Shown here: one piece after another, positions 9,038-17,578 of the stretch | Layout of the letters: every line of letters begins with the position of its first letter | How positions within the stretch are numbered: the first letter of the stretch is position 1 | Origin: Enterococcus_I eurekensis | Lineage (GTDB): Bacteria; Bacillota; Bacilli; Lactobacillales; Enterococcaceae | DNA length: 64,000 bases | Reading direction: 5' to 3' | NCBI RefSeq assembly: GCF_042654605.1 | Contig: NZ_JBHSGT010000020.1 | Location: 117,045 to 181,044 of the forward strand | The notes under the pieces: model-generated | Databases searched by the model: none | What the model saw: only the letters and a program-made list of their open reading frames with translations | Told to the model about the DNA's origin: nothing | Program-made: the position numbers and the translations under genes

Positions 9038-9733
9038 CTATTCCTCTTCTAACCAATTATGTAAAGAAACTTTTGGAAGTGCTTTGGTTGTTTTTTCTTC
9101 CTTTTGCATCATCTGACGTTTACGTTTTTGCTGTTCTTCCTTAACTTGCGAGCTCGTCCGGATATTTTTACGTTCCCATGACAACAAAATTCGATCAACG
9201 TAATTCAAACTATAGACTTGATTCAACACAGCTTCACGTAAAGCTAATTGGATTAACTCTACTTGATACTGGTCTTCTTCAAGCCATTGCCCAATCCGCT
9301 GATATTCCATTGGAGACAATGGTCTTGCAAATTCCGCTTCAAAACTTTGATAGAGCTGTCCAATTTTATCTTGTTCATTCTTCATTTCAACTGATTTTTT
9401 TTGTTGATTCAAATATTGAGATAATCGTTGATAAATAGGTGTTAAATCATAAGAGTCATCCATCATTCCATGCTGATCTTTCAAAGAAACAATTTGTACG
9501 CACTGTTTTTCAACTAATTGATTTAATAAATAATAAATTTCTTTTTGCGAGAAATTCATTTGTTGAGCAATTTGACTTAAATCCGGGAAATGATTACCTG
9601 ATTCATAATATCGATGTAATTGTAACCAGAGCAAAAACTCTTCATTCGACAAGCCGATTTGACGGTAATGTTCTAAAATTAAATTAGAAATCGTTGTCTG
9701 CCCTTTTTTTAAAAATTCTTCTAATCCAATCAA
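9038..9733 (-). CDS. dnaD: DnaD primosomal protein
   Basis: 231-residue replication initiation/restart protein that helps load the replicative helicase. The N-terminal winged-helix region (about 15-100, with FPDLSQIAQQMNFSQKEIYYLLNQL as recognition part) and the C-terminal DnaD domain (about 120-205, ending NYVDRILLSWERKNIRT) are both present, followed by a Lys/Gln-rich tail. The start codon is TTG at 9733 with GAGGAATAAAGG upstream; no ATG is available in the right place. First gene of the dnaD-nth operon. Confidence 0.93.
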   Translation of the reverse strand: MIGLEEFLKKGQTTISNLILEHYRQIGLSNEEFLLWLQLHRYYESGNHFPDLSQIAQQMNFSQKEIYYLLNQLVEKQCVQIVSLKDQHGMMDDSYDLTPIYQRLSQYLNQQKKSVEMKNEQDKIGQLYQSFEAEFARPLSPMEYQRIGQWLEEDQYQVELIQLALREAVLNQVYSLNYVDRILLSWERKNIRTSSQVKEEQQKRKRQMMQKEEKTTKALPKVSLHNWLEEE

Positions 9734-9778
9734 CCTTTATTCCTCTTTTCTTTAATCACAGTTTCCACGAATTTCATT

Positions 9779-9807
9779 AAAAAAGGGAACTTATCAAAAG
9801 TTCCCAA
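9779..9807 (-). terminator. ridA terminator
   Basis: Minus-strand GGGAACTT / AAGTTCCC hairpin followed by six T, directly after the ridA stop. Confidence 0.85.
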
Positions 9808-9814
9808 GTTGTGA

Positions 9815-10198
9815 TTATTTATTCGAAACATCTGCGATTATTTCAATCTCAACTAATACGTCTTTTGGTAAACGAGCGACTTCAACAGCTGATCTTGCAG
9901 GTAACATTTCACCAAACAATGTTCCGTAAACGCCGTTAAACGCTACAAAGTCATCCATGTTTTTTAAGAAGCAAGTTGTTTTTACGATGGCATCCGCAGT
10001 AATTCCTACTTCCGCTAAAATGGCAGAAATGTTCTTCACAACTTGTTTTGTTTGTTCTTCAATTGTATCTCCAACAATTTCACCTGTTTCAGGGTGCAAA
10101 GGTATTTGACCAGAGGCAAATAAAAAACCGTTTGCTATACGTCCTTGAACATAAGGCCCAATTGCTTTTGGTGCTTGATCTGTTTGAATAGTTTTCAT
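9815..10198 (-). CDS. ridA: RidA family reactive imine deaminase
   Basis: 127-residue YjgF/YER057c/UK114 protein. RidA hydrolyses reactive enamines/imines made by PLP enzymes and so protects metabolism. Visible motifs are APKAIGPYVQG near the N-terminus, FASGQIPLHPETGEIV, and the C-terminal ARSAVEVARLPKDVLVEIE that carries the substrate-binding Arg and Glu. It lies 17 bases downstream of perR in the same direction and ends at a terminator, so it is probably in the peroxide-responsive transcript. Confidence 0.93.
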   Translation of the reverse strand: MKTIQTDQAPKAIGPYVQGRIANGFLFASGQIPLHPETGEIVGDTIEEQTKQVVKNISAILAEVGITADAIVKTTCFLKNMDDFVAFNGVYGTLFGEMLPARSAVEVARLPKDVLVEIEIIADVSNK

Positions 10199-10215
10199 TG
10201 TATCGCTCCTTTAAT

Positions 10216-10644
10216 TTATGATTCTATTTGTTGACATGCGGGGCAGAGCCCATAAATCTCTAAACGATGACTATGTACCTGATAATTCGTTAACTGTGCC
10301 GCAGCCATCTCGACGTCGTCTAATTTGGGATAGAAGAAATCAGATACTTTCCCACAGTTTTGACAAATCACATGGTAATGGGGATCCACCGAAAAATCAT
10401 AGCGGCTCGACGAACTGCCGTAATTCATTTCTCTTAGAAAACCGATTTCTGTAAATAATTTTAAATTATTATAAACCGTCGCCACACTAATCCCAGGAAA
10501 TTTTTCTTCGATTGCCCGATAAACATCCTCTGCTGTCGGGTGATTTTGAACTTCTGTTAAAAATTCTAAAATCGCAATTCTCTGTGGTGTAATTCGAACA
10601 TTCTCTTTTTTTAAATAGGTTAATGCATCATCAAAGGTCGCCAT
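10216..10644 (-). CDS. perR: peroxide-responsive repressor PerR
   Basis: 142-residue Fur-family regulator. Metal-sensing residues can be placed exactly: H35, D83, H89, H91 and D102 match the B. subtilis PerR set shifted by two, and the structural zinc site is C94/C97 plus C134/C137. The Asp at 102, where Fur has Glu, supports PerR over Fur or Zur. PerR bound to Fe or Mn represses peroxide-defence genes and is inactivated by histidine oxidation. It is followed by ridA. I found no clear PerR box upstream, so autoregulation is not shown. Confidence 0.92.
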   Translation of the reverse strand: MATFDDALTYLKKENVRITPQRIAILEFLTEVQNHPTAEDVYRAIEEKFPGISVATVYNNLKLFTEIGFLREMNYGSSSSRYDFSVDPHYHVICQNCGKVSDFFYPKLDDVEMAAAQLTNYQVHSHRLEIYGLCPACQQIES

Positions 10645-10710
10645 AGCTTCCCTCCTTTTTCACTGAATCCTCTGTTTCAATCATACTATGAGTTCGATGA
10701 TTTATCTAGC

Positions 10711-10752
10711 AAAAAAACTCTAATATTTCCTTACAACAAGGAAACATCAGAG
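10711..10752 (-). terminator. tkt terminator
   Basis: Minus-strand hairpin CTCTGATGTTTCCTT / AAGGAAATATTAGAG followed by seven T, just after the transketolase stop. Confidence 0.88.
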
Positions 10753-10765
10753 CTTTTAAAAATGT

Positions 10766-12760
10766 TTAAAGTGATTTAAATGTTTCAACAACATTTTCCG
10801 TTGTAAAGCCAAATTCAGCTAGCACTTTATCACCAGGAGCTGAAGCACCAAAATGATCAATTGCAATGACTTTCCCATGACATTTTGTATAACGATCCCA
10901 ACCAAATGGTGATCCCGCTTCAATTGCCACACGTTTTTTAACTGCTTTTGGTAAAACAGATTCTTTGTATTCCGCTGTTTGCGCTTCAAATAACTCCATG
11001 CTTGGCATTGAAACAACCGATACATCGATACCTTCAGCTGATAATGCTTTTTGAGCTTCTGTTGCTAGATAAACTTCTGAACCTGTTGCAATTAAGATAC
11101 CTGCTGGCGTTTCACCTTTTTGAGCTGAAACAACATACGCACCTTTTGCAACGTTATCATCCGCCATTTCTTTTGTACCTTCAATAACAGGTAAGTTTTG
11201 ACGACTTAAAACTAAAACAGTTGGTTTTGTTTTTGAAGTCATTGCTAATTTCCAAGCCGCACGCGTTTCGTTCCCGTCAGCTGGACGAATGACTTGTAAA
11301 TTTGGAATGCTACGTAAGCTTGATAATTGTTCAACTGGTTCATGTGTTGGCCCATCTTCTCCAACGGCAACAGAGTCATGTGTTAACACGTATGTCACTG
11401 GTGTACCTTGGATAGCCGCTAAACGAACAGCTGGTCTTAAATAATCGACAAAGACGAAGAACGTTCCACCATAAACACGAGTACCACCATGTAATTGAAT
11501 CCCGTTCATTGCTGCTGCCATTGCAAATTCACGAACACCAAACCAAATGTTACGGCCTTCATATTGTCCTGGCTCAAAATCTTTTTCTGCTGCTACCATT
11601 GTGTTGTTTGAACCTGATAAATCGGCTGAACCTCCCCATAGGCTAGGAACTGCAGCTGATAATGCTTGGATCATCTCTTTACTTGATACACGACTCGCTT
11701 GACTTGTACCCACTTCATAAGTTGGTAAGTTATCTGCCCACTCACTTGGTAATTCATCTGCAAACGCTTGTCTAAATTGTGCAGCTAATTCTGGGTATGC
11801 CCCTTCATATTGCGCAAATAATTGGTTCCACTCTGCTTCAACAGCTTCGCCACGATCGTTGATTGCTTCTTTGAAACGTGCTTGAACTTCCTCAGGCACT
11901 GTAAATTCTGGATATTCCCAGCCATAAACACCTTTAGCGACATCACTACCTGCAACGCCTAATGGTGCTCCATGAACAGAAGATGTGCCTTCATTTGGCG
12001 CTCCAAAACCAATTACCGTTTTAATTTCAATTAAAGTTGGTTTATTTTTTTCTGCTTTCGCTTCATCAATTGCTTTTGAAATCGCCGCTAGATCTGTTCC
12101 ATCTTTAACTAAAATATGTTGCCAACCGTAGGCTTCATAACGCGCACCGACATTTTCTGTAAAGGCTTTTGATGTTGGTCCATCTAAAGAGATGTCATTT
12201 GAATCATATAAAACGATTAACTTATCTAATTTTAAATGCCCTGCCATTGAAGAAGCTTCTTGTGAAACACCTTCCATTAAGTCACCATCACCACAAAGTG
12301 CGTACGTATAGTGATCAACAATTGGGAAACCTTCTTGATTATAAGTCGCACTTAAATGAGCTTCTGACATAGCCATCCCAACAGCCATCGCAATTCCTTG
12401 TCCTAAAGGTCCTGTCGTTGCTTCAACACCATCTGTATGGTGTACTTCTGGATGTCCCGGTGTACGGCTATCCCATTGACGGAAGTTTTTCAAGTCTTCA
12501 ATCGTTACATCATAACCTGAAGTATGTAGTAAACTATATAATAATGCAGAACCATGGCCTGCTGATAAAACAAAACGATCACGATCTACCCAATTTCTTG
12601 AAGTTTTTGGATTTACTTTTAAATGTTTTGTCCATAATGCATAAGCCATTGGTGCTGCTCCCATTGGCAATCCCGGGTGACCTGAATTGGCTTTTTGTAC
12701 CATATCAATACTTAATGTACGTAATGTATTAACACCTAACTCATCGATTTTATCAAACAA
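10766..12760 (-). CDS. tkt: transketolase
   Basis: 664-residue thiamine-diphosphate enzyme of the non-oxidative pentose phosphate pathway, transferring two-carbon units between sugar phosphates. Thiamine-site signatures are clear: the N-terminal KANSGHPGLPMGAA, the GDGDLMEGVSQEA diphosphate-binding motif, and the pyrimidine-domain segment THDSVAVGEDGPTHEPVEQL. Full family length. The start codon is TTG (12758-12760) with AGGAGGG seven bases before it. A good promoter and a terminator make it a single-gene transcript. It neighbours DUF896 and lexA, as ynzC and tkt do in B. subtilis. Confidence 0.96.
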   Translation of the reverse strand: MFDKIDELGVNTLRTLSIDMVQKANSGHPGLPMGAAPMAYALWTKHLKVNPKTSRNWVDRDRFVLSAGHGSALLYSLLHTSGYDVTIEDLKNFRQWDSRTPGHPEVHHTDGVEATTGPLGQGIAMAVGMAMSEAHLSATYNQEGFPIVDHYTYALCGDGDLMEGVSQEASSMAGHLKLDKLIVLYDSNDISLDGPTSKAFTENVGARYEAYGWQHILVKDGTDLAAISKAIDEAKAEKNKPTLIEIKTVIGFGAPNEGTSSVHGAPLGVAGSDVAKGVYGWEYPEFTVPEEVQARFKEAINDRGEAVEAEWNQLFAQYEGAYPELAAQFRQAFADELPSEWADNLPTYEVGTSQASRVSSKEMIQALSAAVPSLWGGSADLSGSNNTMVAAEKDFEPGQYEGRNIWFGVREFAMAAAMNGIQLHGGTRVYGGTFFVFVDYLRPAVRLAAIQGTPVTYVLTHDSVAVGEDGPTHEPVEQLSSLRSIPNLQVIRPADGNETRAAWKLAMTSKTKPTVLVLSRQNLPVIEGTKEMADDNVAKGAYVVSAQKGETPAGILIATGSEVYLATEAQKALSAEGIDVSVVSMPSMELFEAQTAEYKESVLPKAVKKRVAIEAGSPFGWDRYTKCHGKVIAIDHFGASAPGDKVLAEFGFTTENVVETFKSL

Positions 12761-12806
12761 AGTGAAGCCCTCCTATTTAGGTTTTTTTTACCTTTATTCT
12801 TTTATC

Positions 12807-12835
12807 ATTATAAAATACTTAAGGACAATTATCAA
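12807..12835 (-). promoter_or_regulatory. tkt promoter
   Basis: Minus-strand TTGATA (12830-12835), 17-base spacer, TATAAT (12807-12812), about 45 bases before the TTG start. Near-consensus housekeeping promoter. Confidence 0.8.
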
Positions 12836-12860
12836 CCTTTTTTCAACTTCTTGCTCTCAA

Positions 12861-13109
12861 TTACTCTTTATCGCGGTTATGAAGTCCTTTTTCTCTTTGG
12901 ATTTCTTTTAGCTTATCTGGTGTTACATCATTGCCTAAAGGATCAACAACTTTCATGCCTTCAATATGGTGTTTCATTCCTCCGCGAAAAGCACTTAAAT
13001 ACTCTTGACGTAATAAATGTTGTTCTTTTGTCTCAAACGGCGTTAGCCCTTCACTTTTTTTCTTGCGGGCTAATTCATTGATGCGATTTAATTTTTCTTT
13101 TGATAACAT
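12861..13109 (-). CDS. DUF896 protein (YnzC-like)
   Basis: 82-residue DUF896 protein with the family signature INELARKKKSEGLTPFE and the following EQHLLRQEYLSAFRGGM. B. subtilis YnzC is a small helical protein encoded in the SOS-regulated yneA-yneB-ynzC operon beside lexA. Here the gene is likewise divergent from lexA and upstream of tkt, but no yneA- or yneB-like gene is present. Function unknown. The LexA box at 13179-13192 lies between it and lexA. Confidence 0.88.
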   Translation of the reverse strand: MLSKEKLNRINELARKKKSEGLTPFETKEQHLLRQEYLSAFRGGMKHHIEGMKVVDPLGNDVTPDKLKEIQREKGLHNRDKE

Positions 13110-13178
13110 ACTTCCACTCCTCTCATCTGCTTTATCTTATACAAAATTATCAAAAAAAACAATAAGAACACACGTAAG

Positions 13179-13192
13179 CGAACATCTGTTTG
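13179..13192. promoter_or_regulatory. LexA box in the lexA/DUF896 intergenic region
   Basis: CGAACATCTGTTTG differs at one constrained position from the Gram-positive SOS consensus CGAACRNRYGTTYG. It overlaps the lexA -35 element, which fits autorepression. Confidence 0.8.
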
Positions 13193-13218
13193 ATTCCGCT
13201 GTCTCTTTATGTTAAAAT
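13190..13218 (+). promoter_or_regulatory. lexA promoter
   Basis: TTGATT (13190-13195), 17-base spacer, TAAAAT (13213-13218). The LexA box covers the first bases of the -35. Confidence 0.75.
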
Positions 13219-13249
13219 AGGGATAATTAGATGAAAGAAGGTGCGAACC

Positions 13250-13870
13250 TTGACAAAAAAAACCGAAAGCAGACAACTTGAAGTCTTGCGCTTTATTCAT
13301 CAACGCGTGTTAGCTAAAGGATATCCTCCAACTGTACGTGAAATTGGCGAAGCGGTGCAACTCTCTTCTACTTCGACCGTTCATGGACATTTGTCTCGTT
13401 TAGAAAAAAAGGGATTCATTCAAAGAGACCCTACAAAACCACGTGCAATTGAATTAACGGCGTTAGGACTTGAAACAGTTGGTGCGGAACAAAAAAATAT
13501 TCCTTTGCTCGGGGTTGTTACCGCGGGTGAACCGATTCTAGCAGTTGAAGAAGCTTCAGACTTCTTTCCTATTCCACCGCATTTAGAAAATAGTGAAAGC
13601 CAACATTTCATGTTGACGATTTCTGGCGAAAGTATGATTAACGCTGGCATACTTGATGGCGATCAAGTTATTATTCGTAAACAAGATTATGCTTCAAATG
13701 GCGACATTGTCATTGCAATGACTGATGAAAATGAAGCCACTTGTAAGAGATTTTATAAAGAACAAAATTATATCCGACTACAACCTGAAAACGACTATAT
13801 GGAACCTATTATTTTACCCAACGTTCAAATCCTTGGTCTAGTTGTTGGTCTCTATCGCAATTTATACTAA
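13250..13870 (+). CDS. lexA: SOS repressor LexA
   Basis: 206-residue repressor of DNA-damage genes. I prefer the TTG at 13250 (MTKKTESRQ) over the GTG three codons earlier, because AGAAGG then lies at a normal distance. The N-terminal winged helix has VREIGEAVQLSSTSTVHGHL as recognition part. The autocleavage site is the Ala-Gly in VVTAGEP, and the S24-type catalytic pair is the Ser in SGESMINAG and the Lys in ATCKRFYK. Length and layout are normal. It has a LexA box in its promoter and a strong terminator. Confidence 0.96.
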   Translation: MTKKTESRQLEVLRFIHQRVLAKGYPPTVREIGEAVQLSSTSTVHGHLSRLEKKGFIQRDPTKPRAIELTALGLETVGAEQKNIPLLGVVTAGEPILAVEEASDFFPIPPHLENSESQHFMLTISGESMINAGILDGDQVIIRKQDYASNGDIVIAMTDENEATCKRFYKEQNYIRLQPENDYMEPIILPNVQILGLVVGLYRNLY

Positions 13871-13875
13871 TTTAT

Positions 13876-13917
13876 ACTTTGGAATCTTTTACTTTTAAAG
13901 ATTCCAAAGTTTTTTTA
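13876..13917 (+). terminator. lexA terminator
   Basis: ACTTTGGAATCTTT / AAAGATTCCAAAGT stem followed by seven T. It separates lexA from the next SOS-type promoter only nine bases further on. Confidence 0.9.
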
Positions 13918-13925
13918 TTTTACTC

Positions 13926-13954
13926 TTTACAAAGCGAACAAACATTCGTATAAT
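13926..13954 (+). promoter_or_regulatory. promoter of the small SOS-controlled membrane protein
   Basis: TTTACA (13926-13931), 17-base spacer, TATAAT (13949-13954). The spacer is filled by a LexA box, and a second box begins eight bases after the -10. Confidence 0.85.
13935..13948. promoter_or_regulatory. LexA box 1 upstream of 13999
   Basis: CGAACAAACATTCG, one base off the SOS consensus CGAACRNRYGTTYG, lying exactly between the -35 and -10. Confidence 0.85.
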
Positions 13955-13961
13955 AGAGACA

Positions 13962-13975
13962 CGAACAAACGTTCT
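13962..13975. promoter_or_regulatory. LexA box 2 upstream of 13999
   Basis: CGAACAAACGTTCT matches the SOS consensus except for the last base. It covers the expected transcription start, 27 bases centre-to-centre from box 1. Confidence 0.88.
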
Positions 13976-13998
13976 ATTTAAATAAGGAGTGGATCAGT

Positions 13999-14220
13999 AT
14001 GAAAGCAGTACGTCGTTTTGGTTTATTAATTGGGGTTTTATTAACAGGAATAATAATTGGTAATTTTGGAACGCTGATCGCTTGCCTGGTACTAGGTCCG
14101 TTACTCGCTTTATGGTTAATTCTATGGGATGACAAAAATTCAAAACAAGCAAAAAACAAACAACAATATTATTCATCTGAAGTCGATTATTACTATGCAG
14201 ATGACTATTACTATGAATAA
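13999..14220 (+). CDS. small LexA-regulated membrane protein, tyrosine-rich tail
   Basis: 73-residue protein I cannot assign to a family. It has a short basic N-terminus, a hydrophobic block (about 7-43) long enough for a two-helix hairpin with a Gly-Asn-Phe-Gly turn, a charged linker (DDKNSKQAKNKQQ) and a C-terminal tail with nine tyrosines and several acids. AAGGAGTGGATCAGT gives a good ribosome site. Its own promoter is covered by two LexA boxes and it lies directly after lexA, so it should be strongly DNA-damage inducible. By position, size and control it resembles the SOS division inhibitors YneA and SosA, but no LysM domain or sequence similarity is visible. Confidence 0.8.
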   Translation: MKAVRRFGLLIGVLLTGIIIGNFGTLIACLVLGPLLALWLILWDDKNSKQAKNKQQYYSSEVDYYYADDYYYE

Positions 14221-14222
14221 AT

Positions 14223-14269
14223 TAAAAACGAGAAATGCCGAAGTCCATTCAGCATTTCTCGTTTTTTTA
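14223..14269. terminator. bidirectional terminator (small SOS gene and apt)
   Basis: ACGAGAAATGC / GCATTTCTCGT stem with A-run before and T-run after. It lies between convergent genes and partly overlaps the apt stop. Confidence 0.9.
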
Positions 14270-14779
14270 ATATTCCATTAAAGTGAAGATATCGTAACCT
14301 TTAATTTTGTCACGACCATTTAAATCTTTTAATTCAATCAAAAAGGCACAACCGACTACGATACCGCCTAATTTTTCAATTAGTTCGATACTAGCTTTCA
14401 CTGTACCACCAGTTGCTAATAAGTCATCACATAATAAAACACGTTGTCCAGGTTTAATCGCATCTGCATGAATCGTTAGCGTATCTGAACCGTATTCTAA
14501 ATCATATGAAACTTCAATTGTTTCACGAGGTAATTTACCAGGTTTACGAACAGGGGCAAATCCAACGCCTGACTCATATGCGACCGGACAGCCTACGATA
14601 AAGCCACGCGCTTCTGGTCCGACTACCATATCAATTTCTTTTTCTTTCGCGTAATCAACAATTTGTTGAGTCGCATAGCGATAAGCTTCACCATCAGCCA
14701 TCAATGGTGAAATATCACGAAATGTTACGCCTTCTTTCGGATAATTTGGGATACTTGCAATATAATCTTTTAAATTCAT
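14267..14779 (-). CDS. apt: adenine phosphoribosyltransferase
   Basis: 170-residue purine salvage enzyme making AMP from adenine and PRPP. The PRPP-binding motif VLLCDDLLATGGT, the FRDISPLM segment and GPEARGFIVG are all present and the length is typical. It follows recJ by ten bases in the same direction; recJ-apt is a conserved pair in Firmicutes. Confidence 0.96.
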   Translation of the reverse strand: MNLKDYIASIPNYPKEGVTFRDISPLMADGEAYRYATQQIVDYAKEKEIDMVVGPEARGFIVGCPVAYESGVGFAPVRKPGKLPRETIEVSYDLEYGSDTLTIHADAIKPGQRVLLCDDLLATGGTVKASIELIEKLGGIVVGCAFLIELKDLNGRDKIKGYDIFTLMEY

Positions 14780-14789
14780 TATTGTCCTC

Positions 14790-17099
14790 CTACTGACTAG
14801 AAATCCATTTCTTAATTGTCTCTAAATCACTCATCACTAAAAATTCTTCATTCTTAATTAATTGTTGTCTCTTTTGATATAAGAGACTCTCACTTAAAGA
14901 TCGATTCATTGGATTTTCCAAACTATTTAAAATACCATTGTCTATTGTAACAAATTTTAACTCTAAAAACACCTGAACCATGAAAATCAATAAACTTTTA
15001 GGAATTTTAGTATATTGAGCAACTGCATCTAATTTGTAACGGACATCCAACGTTTTTTGTGTCTTGATTAGTTTAAAAAGCTTTCCGTATTGCTCTCTTG
15101 AACCGATTCCATTCAGGTAGGCCTCCTCTGGCGTTTGCGCCATGAGATAAATCCTCGAAACTCGGCTCATTTTTAAAATTTGCTTCATCCAATCAAGCTC
15201 ATGTGGGACATCGACAAAAACAAGTTGCATCGTTTTGAACGATTCATCAAAAGTCTTTTCAAAATCTTGGAATTGTTCTACATAAATCACGGGTTGATTC
15301 GTCTGTTGCGAAAAGACTTTGTAAAGTTTTTTACTGAATGTAATATAAATAGTTGGTTCAGTAAAATTTAGTTGTTGATGATGCTTTTTCCCGCGAAAAT
15401 CAAACAACTGAAAAGAAGTAATTTGATAATCTTGCAATTGAATCTGCGGAACAGATTTTCCATTCCACTCATTAATTGTCAATTCGCCGACTAAACTAAC
15501 ATCATCGGTCGTAATCTCTTGTTGTTCTGGCCCGAAATTAAAGCCGATACCTTCTAATTGTTGACCGGTTTGATTTGTCATCGTGAATTTCAAATGCTTT
15601 TGCTCAGCCCCGATGCTCCGGCTATCTGGAATTTTTACATGTTCAAATAAAAATCGTGGAACAGGATTATGCATCCCAAAAGGCGCTAAGACTTTTAATG
15701 ATTTAATTAAAGCTAAATCCACTTCACCCACATCAAGACTGCCGTCAATCATCAAAGGAATTCCTTTGCTTAAATCAATTTGTTCATCAATAATGTATTG
15801 GTCACAAGCCTGTCTTAAAGTTTCTAATTGATCGATTGAGAAACTTAAACCTACCGCTGCGTGATGTCCACCAAAAGTGGTCAGTAGCTCTTGATTATGT
15901 GACAACATTTGGAACATATTTAAACTTTCCGTACTACGTCCAGAACCTTTTAAAAGACTACCATTCTTAGTCGTCAAAGCGATTGTTGGTTTACCAGTAA
16001 CTTGTAACACTCGACCGGCCACGATTCCTAAGATCCCTTCATGCCAATCTTCTCCTACAAGTAAATGAACATGGTGACTGTTATCTACTTGCTCTAAGGC
16101 TTCTTTTGTTGCCCGTTCAACGAAATCTTTTCTCTCTTGATTAATTTCATCAAAAGATTGCGCAAGCGACTTTGCCTCTTCTTCATCAAACGTTGTTAAC
16201 AGCTCTATTGCTGGATTTGGATCGCCAAGTCTACCAATGGCATTCAAACGTGGTGCAATCGAAAAGCCGATTGTCGTTTCATCTAAATCTCTCATCTTGC
16301 TTCCACTAACTGCTAGCAGTTGACTAATTCCTAAACGTTCACCTTGTTTCATCTGTTCTAATCCCCAAATGACCATCGCACGATTCTCATCGGTTAAAGA
16401 AACCATATCAGCAATTGTTCCAATTGCAACAAGATCGAGTAATTCCATTGGGATATCTTCTAAAAGTGCCCAAGCCAGTTTAAATGCTACACCGACACCG
16501 GCTAGTTCACCAAAAGGATACGTGCCTTCAGGGTGTCGCGGATGAATAATTCCATAGGCATCTGGTAAGATATTTGGTAACTCGTGATGATCAGTCACAA
16601 TAACATCAACACCTTGACTATTTGCATAGGCAATCGCTTCATGGCCAGAAACACCGTTGTCAACGGTGACAATCAACTGAATGCCTGAATCAATCCACTC
16701 TTTATATCTTTCAACATTTGGACCATAACCATCCGTAAAGCGATTAGGCAAGTAAGTTTCGACTTGTGCGCCAAGTAGCTCAAAAGTTTCTTTCATTACC
16801 GTTGTGCTCGTGATTCCATCGGCGTCATAGTCACCATAGATTAAAATACGTTCACCTGAAACAACCGCTTCATGAATACGTTCCACGACTTTTTCCATAT
16901 CATGTAATAAAAAAGGATCATGTAATTGTGATTCTGAAGGGTTCATAAAAGCTTGTATCGCATCTAGTGTTCGTAAATTTCGATTCCACAACAAACGAAT
17001 AAGTACGGGCGATAAATTAAGTTGTTTAAGCTCCTCTAAAAAAGAAGCGGGTATTTCCTCAGTAGCTGGCATTTGCCAATCAAATTTTGATAACTTCAC
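14790..17099 (-). CDS. recJ: single-stranded-DNA exonuclease RecJ
   Basis: 769-residue 5'-3' exonuclease of recombination and mismatch repair. The GTG at 17099 (VKLSKFDWQ) has AGGAG seven bases upstream; the longer frame to 17159 has no ribosome site. DHH motifs are complete: DYDADGITSTT, VDNGVSG, VTDHHELP and the Gly-rich region around GELAGVGVAFK. The DHHA1 domain carries GSGRSTESLNMF and FGGHHAAVG. About 200 further C-terminal residues match the extra domain of Bacilli RecJ. Forms a transcript with apt. Confidence 0.95.
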   Translation of the reverse strand: MKLSKFDWQMPATEEIPASFLEELKQLNLSPVLIRLLWNRNLRTLDAIQAFMNPSESQLHDPFLLHDMEKVVERIHEAVVSGERILIYGDYDADGITSTTVMKETFELLGAQVETYLPNRFTDGYGPNVERYKEWIDSGIQLIVTVDNGVSGHEAIAYANSQGVDVIVTDHHELPNILPDAYGIIHPRHPEGTYPFGELAGVGVAFKLAWALLEDIPMELLDLVAIGTIADMVSLTDENRAMVIWGLEQMKQGERLGISQLLAVSGSKMRDLDETTIGFSIAPRLNAIGRLGDPNPAIELLTTFDEEEAKSLAQSFDEINQERKDFVERATKEALEQVDNSHHVHLLVGEDWHEGILGIVAGRVLQVTGKPTIALTTKNGSLLKGSGRSTESLNMFQMLSHNQELLTTFGGHHAAVGLSFSIDQLETLRQACDQYIIDEQIDLSKGIPLMIDGSLDVGEVDLALIKSLKVLAPFGMHNPVPRFLFEHVKIPDSRSIGAEQKHLKFTMTNQTGQQLEGIGFNFGPEQQEITTDDVSLVGELTINEWNGKSVPQIQLQDYQITSFQLFDFRGKKHHQQLNFTEPTIYITFSKKLYKVFSQQTNQPVIYVEQFQDFEKTFDESFKTMQLVFVDVPHELDWMKQILKMSRVSRIYLMAQTPEEAYLNGIGSREQYGKLFKLIKTQKTLDVRYKLDAVAQYTKIPKSLLIFMVQVFLELKFVTIDNGILNSLENPMNRSLSESLLYQKRQQLIKNEEFLVMSDLETIKKWISSQ

Positions 17100-17140
17100 T
17101 TGATCACTCCTAACTTTCCAATTATAGCAAAAAAAACATA

Positions 17141-17176
17141 AAAAAAGAAGAGCAGTCACTGTTGCGACTTGCTCTT
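17141..17176 (-). terminator. terminator after the lapA gene
   Basis: Minus-strand hairpin GAGCAAGTC / GACTGCTC followed by TTCTTTTTTT. It closes the rnz-SDR-lapA transcript upstream of recJ. Confidence 0.7.
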
Positions 17177-17193
17177 GTAGTCAAATCAATTGA

Positions 17194-17565
17194 TTAATAC
17201 ATCTGATCGCGTTCTTCTTCAAAAAGCTGTTCTTCATAGGCTTGTTGTTCTTTTTGATCAACTTCACTAGAAGCGAGGTAGGCTGCTACGCGAATCGAAA
17301 CTTCATCTTCAATTTTTGCTTCTAATTCATCTTTTTCTTTCTTCAATTGTTTAATTGTCTTTTTTTGTTTCCACAAAATACTTGTCATTAATAAAGAAAT
17401 CAGTACAGCGCCCATAAAAATAGCTCCAAAAATAATGATAATCAAAGGTGTTGAAAATTCTCCAAAGCCTAACTGAACAGGTACGACTACCGTATTCATC
17501 GCTGCAAAAACGATGATTACTAACGATAGTAACAACCCAACAAATAATTGCCATTGCTGTTTCAT
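17194..17565 (-). CDS. LapA-domain membrane protein (DUF1049)
   Basis: 123-residue protein. The start is the ATG at 17565 after AAGGAGGAACTCGCG, overlapping the end of the oxidoreductase gene region closely. Two membrane helices (about 6-26 and 36-60) are followed by a coiled-coil, Lys/Glu-rich cytoplasmic tail. This is the LapA/DUF1049 layout; E. coli LapA helps control lipopolysaccharide assembly, but the role in Gram-positives is unknown. It is last in the rnz-SDR-lapA operon. Confidence 0.85.
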   Translation of the reverse strand: MKQQWQLFVGLLLSLVIIVFAAMNTVVVPVQLGFGEFSTPLIIIIFGAIFMGAVLISLLMTSILWKQKKTIKQLKKEKDELEAKIEDEVSIRVAAYLASSEVDQKEQQAYEEQLFEEERDQMY

Positions 17566-17578
17566 CGCGAGTTCCTCC

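Noticed and set aside
10645..10710. PerR box upstream of perR
   Set aside because: No sequence close enough to the TTATAATNATTATAA palindrome.
17100..17159. Longer RecJ start
   Set aside because: No ribosome site and a hydrophobic leader not expected for a cytosolic exonuclease; the GTG at 17099 is well placed.
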